Assembly (NCBI GenBank): GCA_963922205.1
Contig: CAWUHX010000368.1
Span: 124,001-188,000 of the forward strand
Reading direction: 5' to 3'
Length of the DNA stretch: 64,000 nt
From: Romanomermis culicivorax
Taxonomy: Eukaryota > Nematoda > Enoplea > Mermithida > Mermithidae
The position numbers and the translations under genes are program-made. The notes beneath the pieces were generated by a model that worked only from the letters and a program-made list of their open reading frames with translations, ran no database searches and was not told where the DNA came from. Shown here in pieces: positions 1 through 13,800 of this stretch; positions within the stretch are counted from its first letter, which is position 1, and every line of letters starts with the position of its first letter.

Positions 1-185
1 CTCGTTCTTCTCATCAAGTAATTCCACGGCGTGGGAAATGTTAGGAGCTTTCGATCTCACCCGAAAAATGTTTGACCCCAGCTAAATTGTTCGTTTTCAA
101 TAATAATGATAAGTTTATCACGTCTAAATATGAGGCAAAATAGTTTAAATAAATTAAGCGAACATATGAAACAAACGAAGCTAAA

Positions 186-2750
186 CTACAGTAAATAAAA
201 ACGTAAACGTACTAGGGTACGCAGGTTACAGATGTAACATCTAAAGCATACTCCCCCGTGAATTTTATATTTGTAGAAACTTAAGTTTATCCTGAGATGA
301 GTGCAAACTAGAGGCATTAACGACTTCACTTGGTAAGGAATTCCAAGTACTAATATATCTATTAAAAATTCAAATTTAAAAGTTGAACTGCGGGCAAAAT
401 TTTGATTTAGTTTAAAATTGTGTTTCTGGCGAGTGACATTGACATGTAAAGAAAAATATTCATCTCCCAAATATTGGATGTCAGTAGCAAAATCAGGGTT
501 CCATACTGTTTCACAATATTCCAGAATTGGGCGGACAAATGTAACTAAAGCTCTAGTAAGGTTTCTTTTATTTCTAGAAAAGAAAGATTTTAAAATCAGT
601 GAAGAACGGAAGTAAGCCCTCTTTGCCATAGAATGATAATGTTCCCTGAATTTAAGATCAGGATTAATCAAGATACCTAAATCCTTAGCGTAGTTGTCAC
701 AGACAGGCACATTTTTTCCACTCATAACATACGGAATATGAGGGCTATTGTTTCCCAGTTACAAAATACAACTTTTAGATACTGAAGTAGAGGAAGACAT
801 AGAGATGTTGTACATTTTAAAGTCATCAGCAAATAAGAAGTTTTCACTCATTATTCGATCACATATATCATTTATAAAGATCAGAAAAGGTGTAGGTCCA
901 AGCACACTCCCCTGAGGCACACCACTGATAACATTATTTAGTTCAGAGAATGAGTTATTGATTTTTACTTTTTGACTTCTACCGGAAAGGTAATTCGAAA
1001 GATAGGTAAACAGAGGTCCAGAGACCCCCATTTATCCAACTTAAAAAGTAACTTGGGGTGTGAAACAGCGTCAAAAGCTTTAGAAACATCAATATAAACC
1101 ACATCTACAGTATGACCCACCTCAATGGAACTAGCCCAGGAATGTTTACAAGCTAAAAGCTGTTTCACATGATCTATTTTTCTGGAAGCCAAATTGGTTA
1201 CTATTTAACAACTTATTCTGAGTAAGGTGCAATGTGATTTTATCATTAATAATCCTTTCCATAATTTTACATGTCACAAAACATAGATGTGTCGATAATT
1301 TTCAGGATTAGAAGAATCACCTTTCTTAAAAATTGGGACAATTATAACGGTTTTTCAAAAATTAGGAAGGTTACCTTCTAAAACAAACTTAATAAATAAA
1401 GCTAATTGTTTAGCTAAAAGGAAGGTCAACTTTGTCAGAAAATATGAGATTGTGGACTTTATGCCATTTATTGCCCTTTATACAATTTCAGGGTTAAAAG
1501 AGACAGTTGCTAGGAGGTTTTTACAGCGTTTTGACATATTGTGAAGCCTAAAATCATCATGCACAAAAACAGATGAGAAATGATGACTAAAAATTTCACA
1601 TTTTTCATGATCCTGAATAAAAAGTTGTCCATCATTACTTAGGGGAGGTATCTCATTTGTATTTTTCAGACGTGAATTTACAAAAGAATAAAAAGTTTTT
1701 GAATCATGAGAAATAACACAATTTTCCTCCGCTATTAAACATTTCTTTATATCGGCTTTAACCAGCTTACAGTATGTAGTATATGCTTTCTTATTATTAG
1801 TGGTTTTGGACTTTTTATACCTACGCCACAATTTAGTTTTTTTGTTGTACATTTTGGAAATTAGCTTGTTATACTTCACATTCTGTCTTTTCTTTTTGCC
1901 CAAGGGAACAAATTTTCAGATTAATTGTTGCATTATGCCAAGAAATGATCTGTACATTTGATCTACATTGCCACAATTTTCAAATGTGTCGGGCCAACTA
2001 ACATGTGACAGGGCCCCTGTAATAGCTTCATAGTTTGCCTTATGAAAATTTAAGCATGCAGAAAATTTAGGTTTCCCATCCCAGTTAAAATAAAATTTGA
2101 CAGAGTTGTGATCACTAGTTGAAAAAGAAGGACCAACCAAAATGCATTAACAGATTTGTTACCTAGAATTAAATCCAATATATTGTTATCATGAGTAGGT
2201 TGCAACACCATTTGAGTTAAACCAGCGGACAGAAAAGATTCGAAAAATGCATTATTAATTTCATTGTCAGGAAGTGTTAAATTTTTCCAATTAAACTTAA
2301 GTAAGTTAAAATCTCCAAGAATCAGGGCAAGTCTGGCGCTTTTACCCATGAACTCAATAAACTCACAGAGCTTTATATCATCTACTACACTTTGAGAAGG
2401 TGGACGATAGACAAGAACAAAACGGAAATGCTTAAATAAACCTAAGAGGTCAAGAACAAGAGTTTCACACGGTAAATTAACCCCAGAAATATCTAACCTA
2501 ATTAAAGTGAGGGATTTCTTGAAAAATATGGCAACACCACCACCTTTTCTATCAACTCGATCAGAACGAAAAATATGGTACTCAGACAAATTGCAGAGAA
2601 TACCGCCACTTATACTGCTATTTAACCATGTCTCTGTACAAAAAATTAAATCAAAATCATAACTACCTGAAAGAAAATGTAACTCCTCTAGTTTGCACGC
2701 AAACTTCTACAATTAAATAGAATACAATTAAGGGTATCGTGGCTGATAAC
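186..2750 (-). pseudogene. LINE ORF2: endonuclease plus reverse transcriptase, frameshifted
   Basis: The frame starts at NCRSLRAN near 2725 and runs through a frameshifted endonuclease (2590-1916: FCTETWL, YRPPSQS, LGDFN and, after a frame change, SDHNSVKF). A linker follows at 1903-1478. The reverse transcriptase lies at about 1192-759 with VDVVYIDVSKAFDAVSHPKL (palm motif A), SGVPQGSVLGP and FADDFKMYN (catalytic FADD intact). The C-terminal thumb region at 725-186 includes VRPILEYCETVW, typical of CR1/Jockey elements. At least five frame breaks separate these pieces, so no full protein can be made. Such an enzyme nicks the target and copies element RNA in place. Confidence 0.85.
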
Positions 2751-2768
2751 AGTGTGGGGGGATTTTAC

Positions 2769-2977
2769 CTAATTTATATTATCATTAACCTGCTTTTTAA
2801 AAACAATTCGTTCGTTAACATAATCCATTCCTAAATTATGTTCACCATTCGCGAGACGATGCTTGAGCTCTTGAACCAAGTCGCGTCGCTTCTTTCTGCA
2901 GAATTGATTAGTCGTGACGAAGCGAACAAAAAATTTTTCTTCTAAAACATTATGACTTTCTTATCAATCAATAGATA
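2769..2977 (-). pseudogene. LINE ORF1 C-terminal fragment
   Basis: An open frame of about 68 codons ends at a TAG (2771-2769) just upstream of the endonuclease. It contains RRDLVQELKHRLANGEHNLG followed by a short basic tail. A charged helix of this kind ending in GE-N-L-G and a few more residues is the usual end of CR1-type ORF1 proteins, which bind the element RNA. The frame is stopped upstream near 2978, so only the C-terminus survives. The family call rests on pattern memory and on its position before the endonuclease. Confidence 0.55.
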
Positions 2978-5900
2978 GCGTTGGCATCTATCCAAAAATA
3001 TGACTTAAAATGGTGTTTTTACTTTCGATTTAGAAATGGGTAATTGAAGTTTTACTAAAATTTTGGTTGATCTCCTCCAGATTTTCCTTTGTGCAACTGA
3101 TCAGATTTGATTCTGGTTCTTGGGTATGACCTCTTCGGTTTTTAGAAATTTTCAATCAGGAATTCATGCGTAAAATTACGGATACAATTGTACAACATCA
3201 GTCTGGTTCCTGATAACAGCAAGGAATCGAAATTATCGTACCCGGATTCAAGGATAGAACCAGTTAACTAGATTTTACTGTATCCAAAAGTTTTTATGTT
3301 AGTGCGGTCCCAAACCGATTCTACAAATGCCTGAACAAAAAATTAGAAAAAGGTAACAGATTGAGCTCCTGTTTTTTGGTTTTAAAAGCGTATACAAGCT
3401 TGAATCAGACTATCTCAACCTCCTAGAACCATACTGTTAAGAGAATAGTCACTCCGAACGCCCATTCTTGGCTGATCGATCAGAATGGCGTTGTAATTCT
3501 GTAGCAACCCACAGTCCATCCGATTGACTACTTTTGAGTTCAATGAGATTTTGGTCAAAACAGCTCAGAATAAAGCAAATATCAAGGGGCATCTAAGTAA
3601 GCACTGACACCGGGAAAATCATACATGCAACTTTGAACTTTTTTGACCAAAAATAAATTGGAGTGACCCGAAATGCTCATTGAAAATCGAGTATCGTTTT
3701 ATATTTTTATGATTTTCTTGTAAACCATATGACACACAGAACTGAAAACATAGAAGCATAATCAACTAATCGATAATAGTTTTGGATAAAAATATCTAAA
3801 GTAAAAGCTTGTGTAAACGATTTTGATGACAACTAATTTTTGTCATTCTTCACTTTAGAAGAATCTTCTAAAAAAGGACCCAGTTATTTAGAAGACAAAT
3901 CTCGAGAATGATCTCTATTCAACTTCAAACTTTTCAGATTTAAATGTCAACGGGGCCATCTGATGGTTCTGGCTTGGTTGCTGGACTCCGAGACCGCAAA
4001 AAGTCTAACATTAAGTCCTAAATTGGGAAAAATTAAATTTAGGATTCGTCTGCATCCTTTAACCGATAGACCTGGTTTCGAAAACTGTTCAAAAGTCGGT
4101 CGATAAGGCAGATTTTTTTTCCAATGTGTACCGAACCTGGATCCAGATTCAGTTCTTTCTGTGTCAGGATTTCACTCAAATAATTTTTTAAAAACCTGAA
4201 CAGATTGTTATTTTGTTAGGTTCTTAAAGTTTTTTAGTTTTAGATGCAGCTCAGTTTAATTTTTTTGCCAAGAAAATTTCTGTGCATTTTCTCCTCTTGT
4301 CATGATATGTTGTGTGGCCTAAAATAAAAAATAGCAGATAATAAGAAAGAAGCGTTTTAAAAAGACCAGACTGTAGGCTATCTTTCAACTCAATGCTACT
4401 TATTTGTCAAATTTAGGATAGATCAAATATCGAACGTGGTCAAATACCGGATCGAACCATCTTGAAAAACGGACGATATTGACTCCATTCTGATTTGTGA
4501 TCATAAGCAAGATCGACCTTTGTATAAAAGTCAAACAAATTTATTTTTTCCGCTCTTTTTTGCTTTATTTCTGTTATGAAGCATTTTCCCTTTTTTCAGT
4601 CAAGTGCCAAATATACCGCTGAGTTTTGCCTTTTCTATCAGTTGGTTCAGTTGTGAAAATTAGTTTTGTATGTATTTTCGCACGCAATCTTTTGTCGCTT
4701 TTGGGCGCTCAAATTTTTATTTATATTGCCAGCAATTTTTTGTATATTGGAAAATTATTATTAGTATTTATTTACGAATTTCCTACGTTTCGACCACCAG
4801 AAATCATTATAAAAGCCTTTGAGAAATTGGGATACCAAGCATTATTCATATAGAAGATATGGCTGTTCAAAAATTTTGAATATGCAAATCTGGTGCAAAC
4901 ATACTATCAGGATTTCATGTTGCGTTGCCAGTCAGAAGAAGCTGTCGAATCATGTGTCGAAAACAAAACTTGTTACCGCAATTATCATAAATTTTTTTGG
5001 GGACCCTATTTCACGGCTGTTTTTCGAGAACAGCCAATATGACCGTAATGGGTTGAAAATTGTTCAGGGACATAGGTCACGGAATTCCCCACAGCTCTTT
5101 GTCTGACCTCGAGTGCAAATAGCAGTTAAAAACAGTAGGAACACGAGACCTTAATTTTTTGTGGACAGTGGAATGTAGAGCCCTATTTAGAGGTGAAATT
5201 GCCGACTGTCGCCGATTCCTAGGATTTAAACGGCGACAGTCGCCGATTTTAAGAATTATCTTCGGGGAATAGGGAATCAAATTTCTTAATCATCCGGGGG
5301 ATAGAAAATGTTATTTTATTCAGTATTCAGGAATCGGGACGTGCCGGTAATTGGGACTATGTGGATTGTATACACGTACACAATGGATGTTTTCTGAGTT
5401 TTATAGCTGAAAATGAGCTTGTGATGCCTCGAACAATCTTGGCTTCCTTTAGCATGTATAAGGTCGGCGACTATACAGAAAAATAGAACAGTGTTCCTGG
5501 ATTTCATCCCCGATTCCCAGGATTAAAATAGGCGACATAATCGGGGATTGTTTTTTCGCCCGACGACCCTTACATAAGATCATGTACCAGACCAACACGA
5601 GTCAAATTGTAACTGTGTATGGTCAGGGCGAGATCTGCCTAGATCAGTTGAACAGAGCTTACACAAGACTGTTATCACTTGTCTTACTTGTTCAAGACCA
5701 AAGTCAGACGAAGCAAATATCATGTCGAAAAGACTATACAGATGAAGACCAAAATTATGAAGCGGAACATACAAATTATGTCAAAGTTTGTGTAATCCCG
5801 TGTCCATATCTGAAATAGGCGTTTAATTATTCACAGCCGCATCAAATCAATTCCAGATCTTCTCTCAAGTGAGTTTATTCGCACAGGAGAATAGCTATAT

Positions 5901-7374
5901 TTCGGAGATGTGCTAGTCATGTAAATGAATTACGCTGAACCTCTCTTGCACAAGCAATAATTTGTTACTGATGTGAGCTGATCTTATACGTACTTCGTAA
6001 AGTTCATCTGATATGGTGTACGGCACGTGATGCCAAATTGCCAATGCACCCATTCTGTAAGGATGACCATTGATCAATTAACTACGGAAAAATTTGACGG
6101 TGCGAAAACGCCAAAACAATGTGATGTAATGATAGATATTTGGTTAACTGAATATCACTGATGTCAACTAACTGGGGATTATTCTGATGATGAGCTTCAT
6201 GAGCATCTGATTGAGTTTAACGTTTTTTTATTCGTGATTTGAGATAAGCAATTTCCGAATCAGTGCTCTAATACTAATTTAAATGATATGATAAAATGAT
6301 CCGAATACCCTCCTGAAAAATCTAGATGGCGTCTATTTACGATTTAGCATTCATCGAAATATTGCTTTCATATAATCATTAGTAGATCTAGCTAATGTCT
6401 GACGTATGATTTGATGACGATCTTGAACCTTATCCGGTACACAGACCTCATACAAGAGTGGATCATATCTTAGACCGCATGAGAAAACCGTTTCCGTCTT
6501 ACGAACTTCCAAGCGCCTCACAATCGCGTAAACATTTCATGTGAGGTTCGCTCGGAAATTGCATGAAGTCGAAATACCCGATTGATGACAGATAATCCTA
6601 GGGTCTGAAACTGTCAGGAGTTGCCTCATGCAGGTAGACTCATCATGCAGGCGGCCGGATCGCAAGAGATTCAGCGCTACTTCATTCTAAGACTTCAAGA
6701 ATTGTGAAATATGGCTGCAGTTCAACATTCGCACGATACACATTTCCTTCAGATCGATGCCTCCTGAACCATCCAGCTCGTCGTTTTCTCCCGATATCTA
6801 GGGTTTTCTAGCTTTTGACTGACAAGTACACATTCACGTGTTCCCTCTATAGCATCTCCTTCAAGTGTTGTTCGCCCATAAATAAGCAATTTCGTCGTCG
6901 TCAACAATAAGGCCCCTCGCTTATAGAGTATGCTTTTGCAAGATATCGATGGAAAAAGGGGGTGGCGAATAACCCGACCTGAACTGTACATATTAAGTGC
7001 TATGTATTCAATGCTAGTCAGCAGACTGGAACGTGTGTATGCGTGCCAGGCGAAAGGTTAGCTATACACTTTCTGGTGGATGGATGGTGAGCAAACCAAC
7101 GACCTAACCTACCAAAAGTCGACCTATAAAATGTGCCTATGTAGCGCGTGGCCTCTACGCCTGATAAAGTATGCACCGCAAAAAGGGACTACCCATTGCA
7201 AGGGTTACGGCCGTCTATATTTTGCGTGTGTGTGTGCGATCATTTTATGGGTTAACAAACGCACACTTTTCTACGATTCATGTACACACATACACGACAG
7301 GCCGGGTCTTCCTAGCCAGCCGTGTAGGTTTTCTTCTCTTTTCCTTTCTCGCTCTCTCAATTTTTACCCCGAAT
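2978..7374. other. Gene-poor interval, no recognisable gene
   Basis: About 4.4 kb of AT-rich DNA. The open frames here (for example 4626-4853, 5582-5818 and 6991-6749) are short, have no recognisable domain and no convincing splice or codon pattern. The visible structure is limited to GC-rich inverted-repeat material at 5.2-5.55 kb and to a stretch near 3.70-3.89 kb that resembles the MITE-like sequence at 8.71-8.94 kb. Confidence 0.5.
5203..5242. repeat. Perfect 12-bp inverted repeat with 16-bp spacer
   Basis: CGACTGTCGCCG (5203-5214) is followed after 16 bp by its exact reverse complement CGGCGACAGTCG (5231-5242). A related block with CCCCGATTCCCAGGATT and ATCGGGG lies at about 5508-5550, so this looks like part of a short dispersed or duplicated element. 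No coding content was seen. Confidence 0.6.
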
Positions 7375-7382
7375 TATATAAG
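7375..7382 (+). promoter_or_regulatory. Possible TATA box of the nuclear receptor gene
   Basis: TATATAAG lies 360 bp upstream of the receptor start codon, after a pyrimidine-rich stretch and before a GC-richer leader (GCAGCGGCGAAGC). A start site about 30 bp downstream, with a 5' leader intron ending at the acceptor 7721-7722, would fit. This is inferred from position and motif only; AT-rich DNA produces such motifs by chance. Confidence 0.25.
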
Positions 7383-7734
7383 CAGCGGCGAAGCAAACCC
7401 ACACCAACCAACCAATAACCTTACCTAAAATGTAGTAGTACAAGGGACATAAACAAACCACTACCATGTCGCGGGGTGCATTTTCCAATGCATCCATAAC
7501 ACACACTGCATCCTAGAGAGGCCTCTGCTGAATGTCGATATTGGAACGCACAACCTTTCGAACTTTTTAGTTTTATAAAATGGCGCTCTCACATGGTATA
7601 TGTATGCACGTATAAAGTGCGCCTGAAACGTGAACCCGACCGGTCGTCGATTATTTTTAAATTTTTGCCCTCTCTGCTCACGTTTCTTTCTTCACTGCTG
7701 GTCATGGTCTATTTTTCTTTAGGTTACGGCAAAT

Positions 7735-7839
7735 ATGAGCAATAGTAATAAAAACGAGCTAGAGGATGATGATCACCTATTGATCGACGAAATGGTCGAC
7801 AATGACGAAGATGGTCAAGATCGAGCACCAAAAATCAAG
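7735..7839 (+). CDS. nhr-41: Receptor exon 1 (residues 1-35)
   Basis: Short acidic N-terminus starting [13 protein letters not shown] and ending RAPKIK before donor GTATAA at 7840. It leaves phase 0, matching exon 2. No in-frame stop separates the ATG from the acceptor at 7721-7722, so an upstream coding exon cannot be excluded. Confidence 0.75.
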
Positions 7840-10800
7840 GTATAATTATAAAATCGCTTACTCCATCACACACTTTTGTCAAAATTTTTCAAACCTTGTC
7901 TCCTTTTATCCTTGAACGCCACGCCTATGGTGACGCCACCTATCAATGAAATCTTTGGATTATGCGTAAATACACAAGAAACCTTTCTTCCATAATTTGA
8001 TTTTTTACAAATTAGACAGTGTTACAGCTTAAAAAAGGTTTTACAAATTAACGCATGTTTCAGCTGCAGATTGTGTTTATATGACTTTCAGCTACTTCCA
8101 CGATTTCATTTATTTATTCGAATCAATGGAGATTGATTATGATATGTAATTTGACAAAATTTTCGCATATTTAATTTTCTATAGCGAATATGTTTTACTT
8201 TCTGGTATGGTCTCAGTGGTGATCTTATTCCTCGTTATGAAAGGTGCTGAATGCTGATAGTGTTTAAAAAATTTTTTGACAATTGATATCACGGTTTTCA
8301 GTTATAATGTCCATTGATCATCCAATTTCATTTGAACGATTCTGACACCACTTACGTCTTTGTTTTGAAACCCCCTGATTTCGACGATGTGGAAACGGCA
8401 TGCATGTAGCGATCTTGTAGTCCCTTTGGGCAGTGATTCAATGTTGAATGCATACGAAGAATAAACGTGGAAAACAATCAATGTTTCATATTTTTACGAT
8501 TTTCCGACATGACATATAGGAATGTGAATCTGTAAGCCTTCTTACAATTTTTCAAGTATCCTAATAAAAAAGTTCGGTCTAATGCATTTTGACGATTTAG
8601 AAGCATTTTATTAAAACATGAACTATAGTAGTTTCCTTATATGACTATTATTCATTTAGCAGAATTTAAACATCCATAAAAAATATGAAGATTATTTCGT
8701 AAATACTATAGTCTATTTTCCTCGACATGCTCGTAAATAACGAAACTGGAATGCAGGCACTAATCCGCTAAATCCGTCGTCACATAGGACTCGAAAATTG
8801 TGAGCATGTTCAACTTGACTTCATCATTTTTTGATTGAAAATTTTACGTGAAAGCTTCGTGTAAACTAGTTTAATGACAGGATTAATTTTTGTCATTTTT
8901 TCATGTTACAAGCATTTTATAAAAAAACAGACTTTACGTCCGTATTGTGCTTATAACTCGTAATTTATGGGTTTACTAGGTTCAAACTTTCGATCTTTAC
9001 TCTATAATTTTTTTTGAAATTTACGCTTCTCATCATGAGAAGAGAGAACAAAAAGTTCACTGAGTTCTATCCTCATTCTATCTGTTTTCCGAACATAAAT
9101 CAAGATTGTCATTCTGTCGAATTTGTTCGTTAGCTGAATTTCAGTCATTTTTCATCGAACGTACCCGATTCAAAATCGTTTGTTATGCGAAGCAACAAAT
9201 GATTTCTTATTCTGATTCTTATTCGAAGTTGTTTCTGATCAGCTGATCCGAAAAAGTAAATTTGAAGAAACGTCACACGAAATTTCAATCTCCAAATCTC
9301 AAAAATCCTAAAATTAAATCTGATCAGATATACCACGAGCAGCAGTTTTTCTTAATCATCCAAATGTGCCAAGTCCATTAACAGAATACTGCAGCAGAAA
9401 TGATCAGTTTGGAGCTGTACTTACAAATTGTAATGGAAATGGTTTGCAGATCGTTGATTCCTGCAGCCGAGTTGTGAAAAATGAAAAATAAAAATCGAGC
9501 TGGAATTTCAGACATGATTAGTCAAGTGATATACCTATTTTTAACCATTCTCAAAATTGGCGTTAATTATTTTATAATTCAAAAATCTTAAGATTCGGTC
9601 TGAGTATTTGTAAGCTTTGAGCAGATTATATGAGTTCAAGACTGCATTCCACACACATTTTTGAAAATGTGACTTTTTTCTTTGCTCTTCCAAAAATTTT
9701 TTTCCAACTCATCGGTGGTCACGTTCCATTGACTTTTTATCCCCCTACATTCCATATACCTACAGCGTATTTAGAATATGCTCATTAAAAGTAAATCCCG
9801 CGGCACGACCTTACCCACCACCATCCATTATTATTGCGCACTTGAACAATCTTGTTTCTACAAAATCGTCAAGAAAAGGGAAATTATACATATGTAGTAG
9901 AATTTCGCAGGTGTATACTTATTACTGTAGCCGCAACAATAACGACAACAGGTTCCCGGACACGATACTCCCGTCAGAAAAAATTCTCGCAGAAAAATGA
10001 AGCGTGCAGAAGGTTGTTGGGTACACCCCCTTTACTCCAAAAATCTGTGCCAAAAGGGAGAATGGTCCAATCACGACCTGTGACTTATGTTTATGTACAC
10101 AAATTTTTTCTTCTGTCATTTTTCACGCTCCACCAAAATATAGAATCTAATCACGAAATTTTAGAATGTTATTGTCATAGAGATTTTTTTCTCTATGTGG
10201 AACAACCTAAAACTTGCCCTTGGCCTTTTACCAGCATGTCTTTTTCACCTACTTTCTTCGAATTTTGGCTCAAAAGTCAACCGTATCTTGACTGTATGAA
10301 AAAAAATTCGTACCCACCGATTTTTCCCCCAAAAAATGTTCCGCCTAGGGAAAGTTTTATTTTCACGTTTTCCAGTGTCTTCTTCCTTCTGGACTGTAAT
10401 GCAGCAACGTATTAACAGTACGTGATAAGATTATGAAGTACAGGATCAAAAGTGTGCAGATGAGAAATTTCACGCTTTACCTATTTCGGGCAAAATACAT
10501 TTTTCGATTCGATCGACTGAATTTTGCGTTTCTACAGTTTTTCCCGTCTCTTTCGATTTTTTCTAAAATCTAGGTCGTTCTACAAATGAGAAAATTGAAC
10601 TGACCTTGCTTCGTTTGATAAACTTTTCTTGTCTGATTCTTTCTATTATGTGTGGTAATTTGTTAAAACTTTTAGTCGTTGTTCAATCCTATATATCTAA
10701 GTTTTGTTTTCCAATATATTTCAGTATTACTTATGCTGTTGGATGATATTGAAGGTTTCAAAGTGATCTTGCTCTAGTGAGCTCATAATCAGACTGACAA

Positions 10801-13800
10801 TATTTTCCATGATTTTGCTGTTTTATGAATCCGTTGATTCTATGAAATATCAAATGCGTGTGTCTTACAACTCCAAATTTAAGAAATTTATGGAGTCGTG
10901 AAGGGCGAACCTGATAGAAAATACCTGAAGTGACACTTCTTTACAGAAATAATCATAATGATTAACATGTATCCGAAAAAACTTGGACGTTTTTTGAAGT
11001 CTTACAGACAGAAAGATTCACATTCTATTTTTGAATGTTTTGTAACAATTAAAAGTTTATGTCATTGTTTTTACATCTAAACTTGACTAGCAGAAAGTGG
11101 TTTTGAAGATACTTTTCGTTTGATTATATTTGTACAAGTTTTATTATATCTGTACAAAATATTTAATACTGGACTGATACATTGTGGCCGTAAAATTTGG
11201 ACAGTGCTGCAGAACTGAAATTTGGCACTTTTTGCATTCTCGTGGCAAGTTTACAGCATAGATGCACGGCAAGAATTTCCCAGGGGAGGATCCTCGAGCT
11301 TTTCATCGAGGAGATAGGGGTGAGTAGCAAAAAAGAGCTACACGACCATTATTACCACAAAAAGTTTAAAAGAAAGTTCAGGGGGGTGTTAGATAACCTT
11401 TTTGGTTCTCATGCGCATGTACGGTTTACAGAAAAATTCACTGTATACTGTATCCCGAACGGCTTTCCAATCTGAACTGAAACTTTCTGGGATAGACGGT
11501 GGATTTTTTTAGCTTAAAATTGAGAGTGTGTGAGTCAATTCTCCACTTGAAAATCTCGATATGACCTTGTAGTTTAGGCTTCTTTGCTCTGGGTTCCATT
11601 TTCAACAAAGAGACTTAGCTGGGCTGTAGCTTAACTCTATATGTTATACCATTGCAGTTAAGGTGCTGCTCAGCTGCAGCCTAACTCTCGCACACAAAAA
11701 AATCGAGATAGTCAAGCTACAGCTGAGCTGCACCTTGACGGCACTGTTTTAACATTCATATTTAAGCTGCAGCTCAGCCGCACCTCAACTTTCTCGATAT
11801 ATTTTGTGTGCTTGGGTTAACCTGCAGCTGAGTTGCACTTTAACGGCAATGGTATAGCATATAAAGTTAAGCTACAGCATAAGCTGCAGCACAGCATCTC
11901 AGTAGCCATTGAGTAACCGAGCACCTCAAGCCACTGTTTCTATTCGATAATGTGTTTCAGTTTATGTGCTGCGTTTCATATAGTGTCGATTCAGTCACAA
12001 CCTTATTTATTGTGTTTCAGCAACCTTATTTATTCTGTATCTATTAGAAATTTAAATTTCTGTATTTACGTCTTTAATGGTATAACTTCGTAAAATTCTC
12101 TCTATAATGCTGTTCAAGTCATCTAAATCTGCAGTTATTGCTCGGTTTGCATCGAAAATCACTAAGACGTTACACCGAATCGGCTGATAAATCGAAGCAA
12201 ATTTTGAAGGGTATTTCTCAAAGTAGCTATTTAGGGGTCTTTAAAAACAGCATTGTTCATCATTTTATTGTTGTCAGCTGAAAGCTGATCGACTTTACTT
12301 TTCATGATGTTAAGCTGAGGATCATAGTGGCAAAATTCCAGAGATTCACTTCTATTTTCACATTCTTTCAAAAGTATAAAAAATATAAAAATAAGCCAAC
12401 GTTCAATTTCAGCTAGTGGTGTCGATTCAGCCATTTTTTGGCTAAAATGCAATAGTATACTGGCCCCCTAGTTATTCATCTAGTCTAGAAATAATAATTT
12501 TAAGAGACTATATAAGAAAAGAGATGACATTGGAAACAATATAAAAAACAAATTCAGTCAAAGAAACAACGCAAAAGATACTATGAGCTTGGGAACACGA
12601 AGAATTTCGTAAAAAATTCAGCTGAAACTTCCAAGGAGAAAGGCGCGAGTCATTAGGATCATGCTGCTACACTGCATACTATTTCAAAATCTGACAAAGT
12701 AATATCGACGCTATGCACATAGATTGTTTCATTTAATTGTAGGGTCTGAACTTGTAATCTTTGCTCCCAAATCACTATCTGTTTAGTAGTACGGTGTAAC
12801 GACTGAATACGAGCAGTGGCTGAAGTGAAACTAAATCGACTCAATGGCTGAATTGGCACGCTGGCTGAAAGTAGACTTCATTTCATCCAATCGTTTGTCC
12901 ATCCTTTCACTGCGTTTCACCCGAAGTATAACGACCTCCAAAAACTTGTCCATCATAGCAACGACCTTTGCCATGTGTCTATTATTAACCACAGCCAAGT
13001 CCTGTATCTATCTACCACCACACGCATTGATTGACATTCACAAAAACGGGCACCATCTGCCACATTCAACAAACGTGGGGTCGACGTATCTTTCAAAGGT
13101 CGAAGCGAAACAGATTTTGTTGAAATTTTGTTCGCGATGCGTATACGCGCTACGACCAACCTGACCCGTAAACTTCTGGTCGTGCTAGGCACCAGTCTTG
13201 CGACATGTGCGCCTAATTTGCATAAACAAGAGCGGATTTGGATATTTTGGTTGTTTTTGTTTTGAGGACGATGCAGATTTATGTTTATGAGTCTCCATCT
13301 TACTAATAATAATATAGTTTGTTTATTGCTTATTGAAAAAATTTTGCGTATTATTCGGATGGCTACGTTAATGCAGGTAATTGAACGTGATCCTCATTAA
13401 CATTCGAGAAACAACCTTTTACGTGTGTGAACAATGTACATGTTTACTGTGGAAGAAATATCGATTCACGACATTACTGTAGCTTCTATGACCTAGAAAA
13501 AATGCGGATTCAGTTTCTACTGTTAAATATTTTGATGATCGAGAAAATCGTCGGCAGCAATGAAAATCTGTGGGAGGTCAATCGAACTTTAACCACCCAC
13601 TAAAAACTGTCAAATGGTGGCACAATTTTAAATGATGTTTTTGTATGGATCTCAATCGGATCCATTAATTAATTTCCAATTTGCTACGTTTTGAAACAAA
13701 TAACACCTATGTGAGTCAAACTTCTCCTACGTGTGGTTGTAATCTCGACAATCGAAATTTAATGAACCGACTCTAGCCGACGCTAATGTTATAACATATG

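Larger units (their letters stand above)
186..2977 (-). mobile_element. CR1-like non-LTR retrotransposon, 5'-truncated and decayed
   Basis: On the minus strand the segment reads, in order, the tail of an ORF1 (2977-2769), an endonuclease and a reverse transcriptase (about 2750 down to 186). The order ORF1 - apurinic-type endonuclease - RT, and motifs such as YRPPSQS, LGDFN, SDHN, GVPQGSVLGP and FADD, are those of the CR1/L2/Jockey group of LINEs. The copy is cut off inside ORF1 on its 5' side and carries several frameshifts and stops. No target duplication or 3' tail could be recognised, and the 3' end may lie beyond the window start. Confidence 0.85.

Noticed and set aside
5582..5818. 78-codon ATG frame
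   Set aside because: Looks protein-like by length but has no recognised motif, no splice context and a competing frame on the other strand.
9852..10415. 187-codon plus-strand open frame in receptor intron 1
   Set aside because: No domain, low-complexity stretches, no good splice partners and intron-like composition; likely chance.
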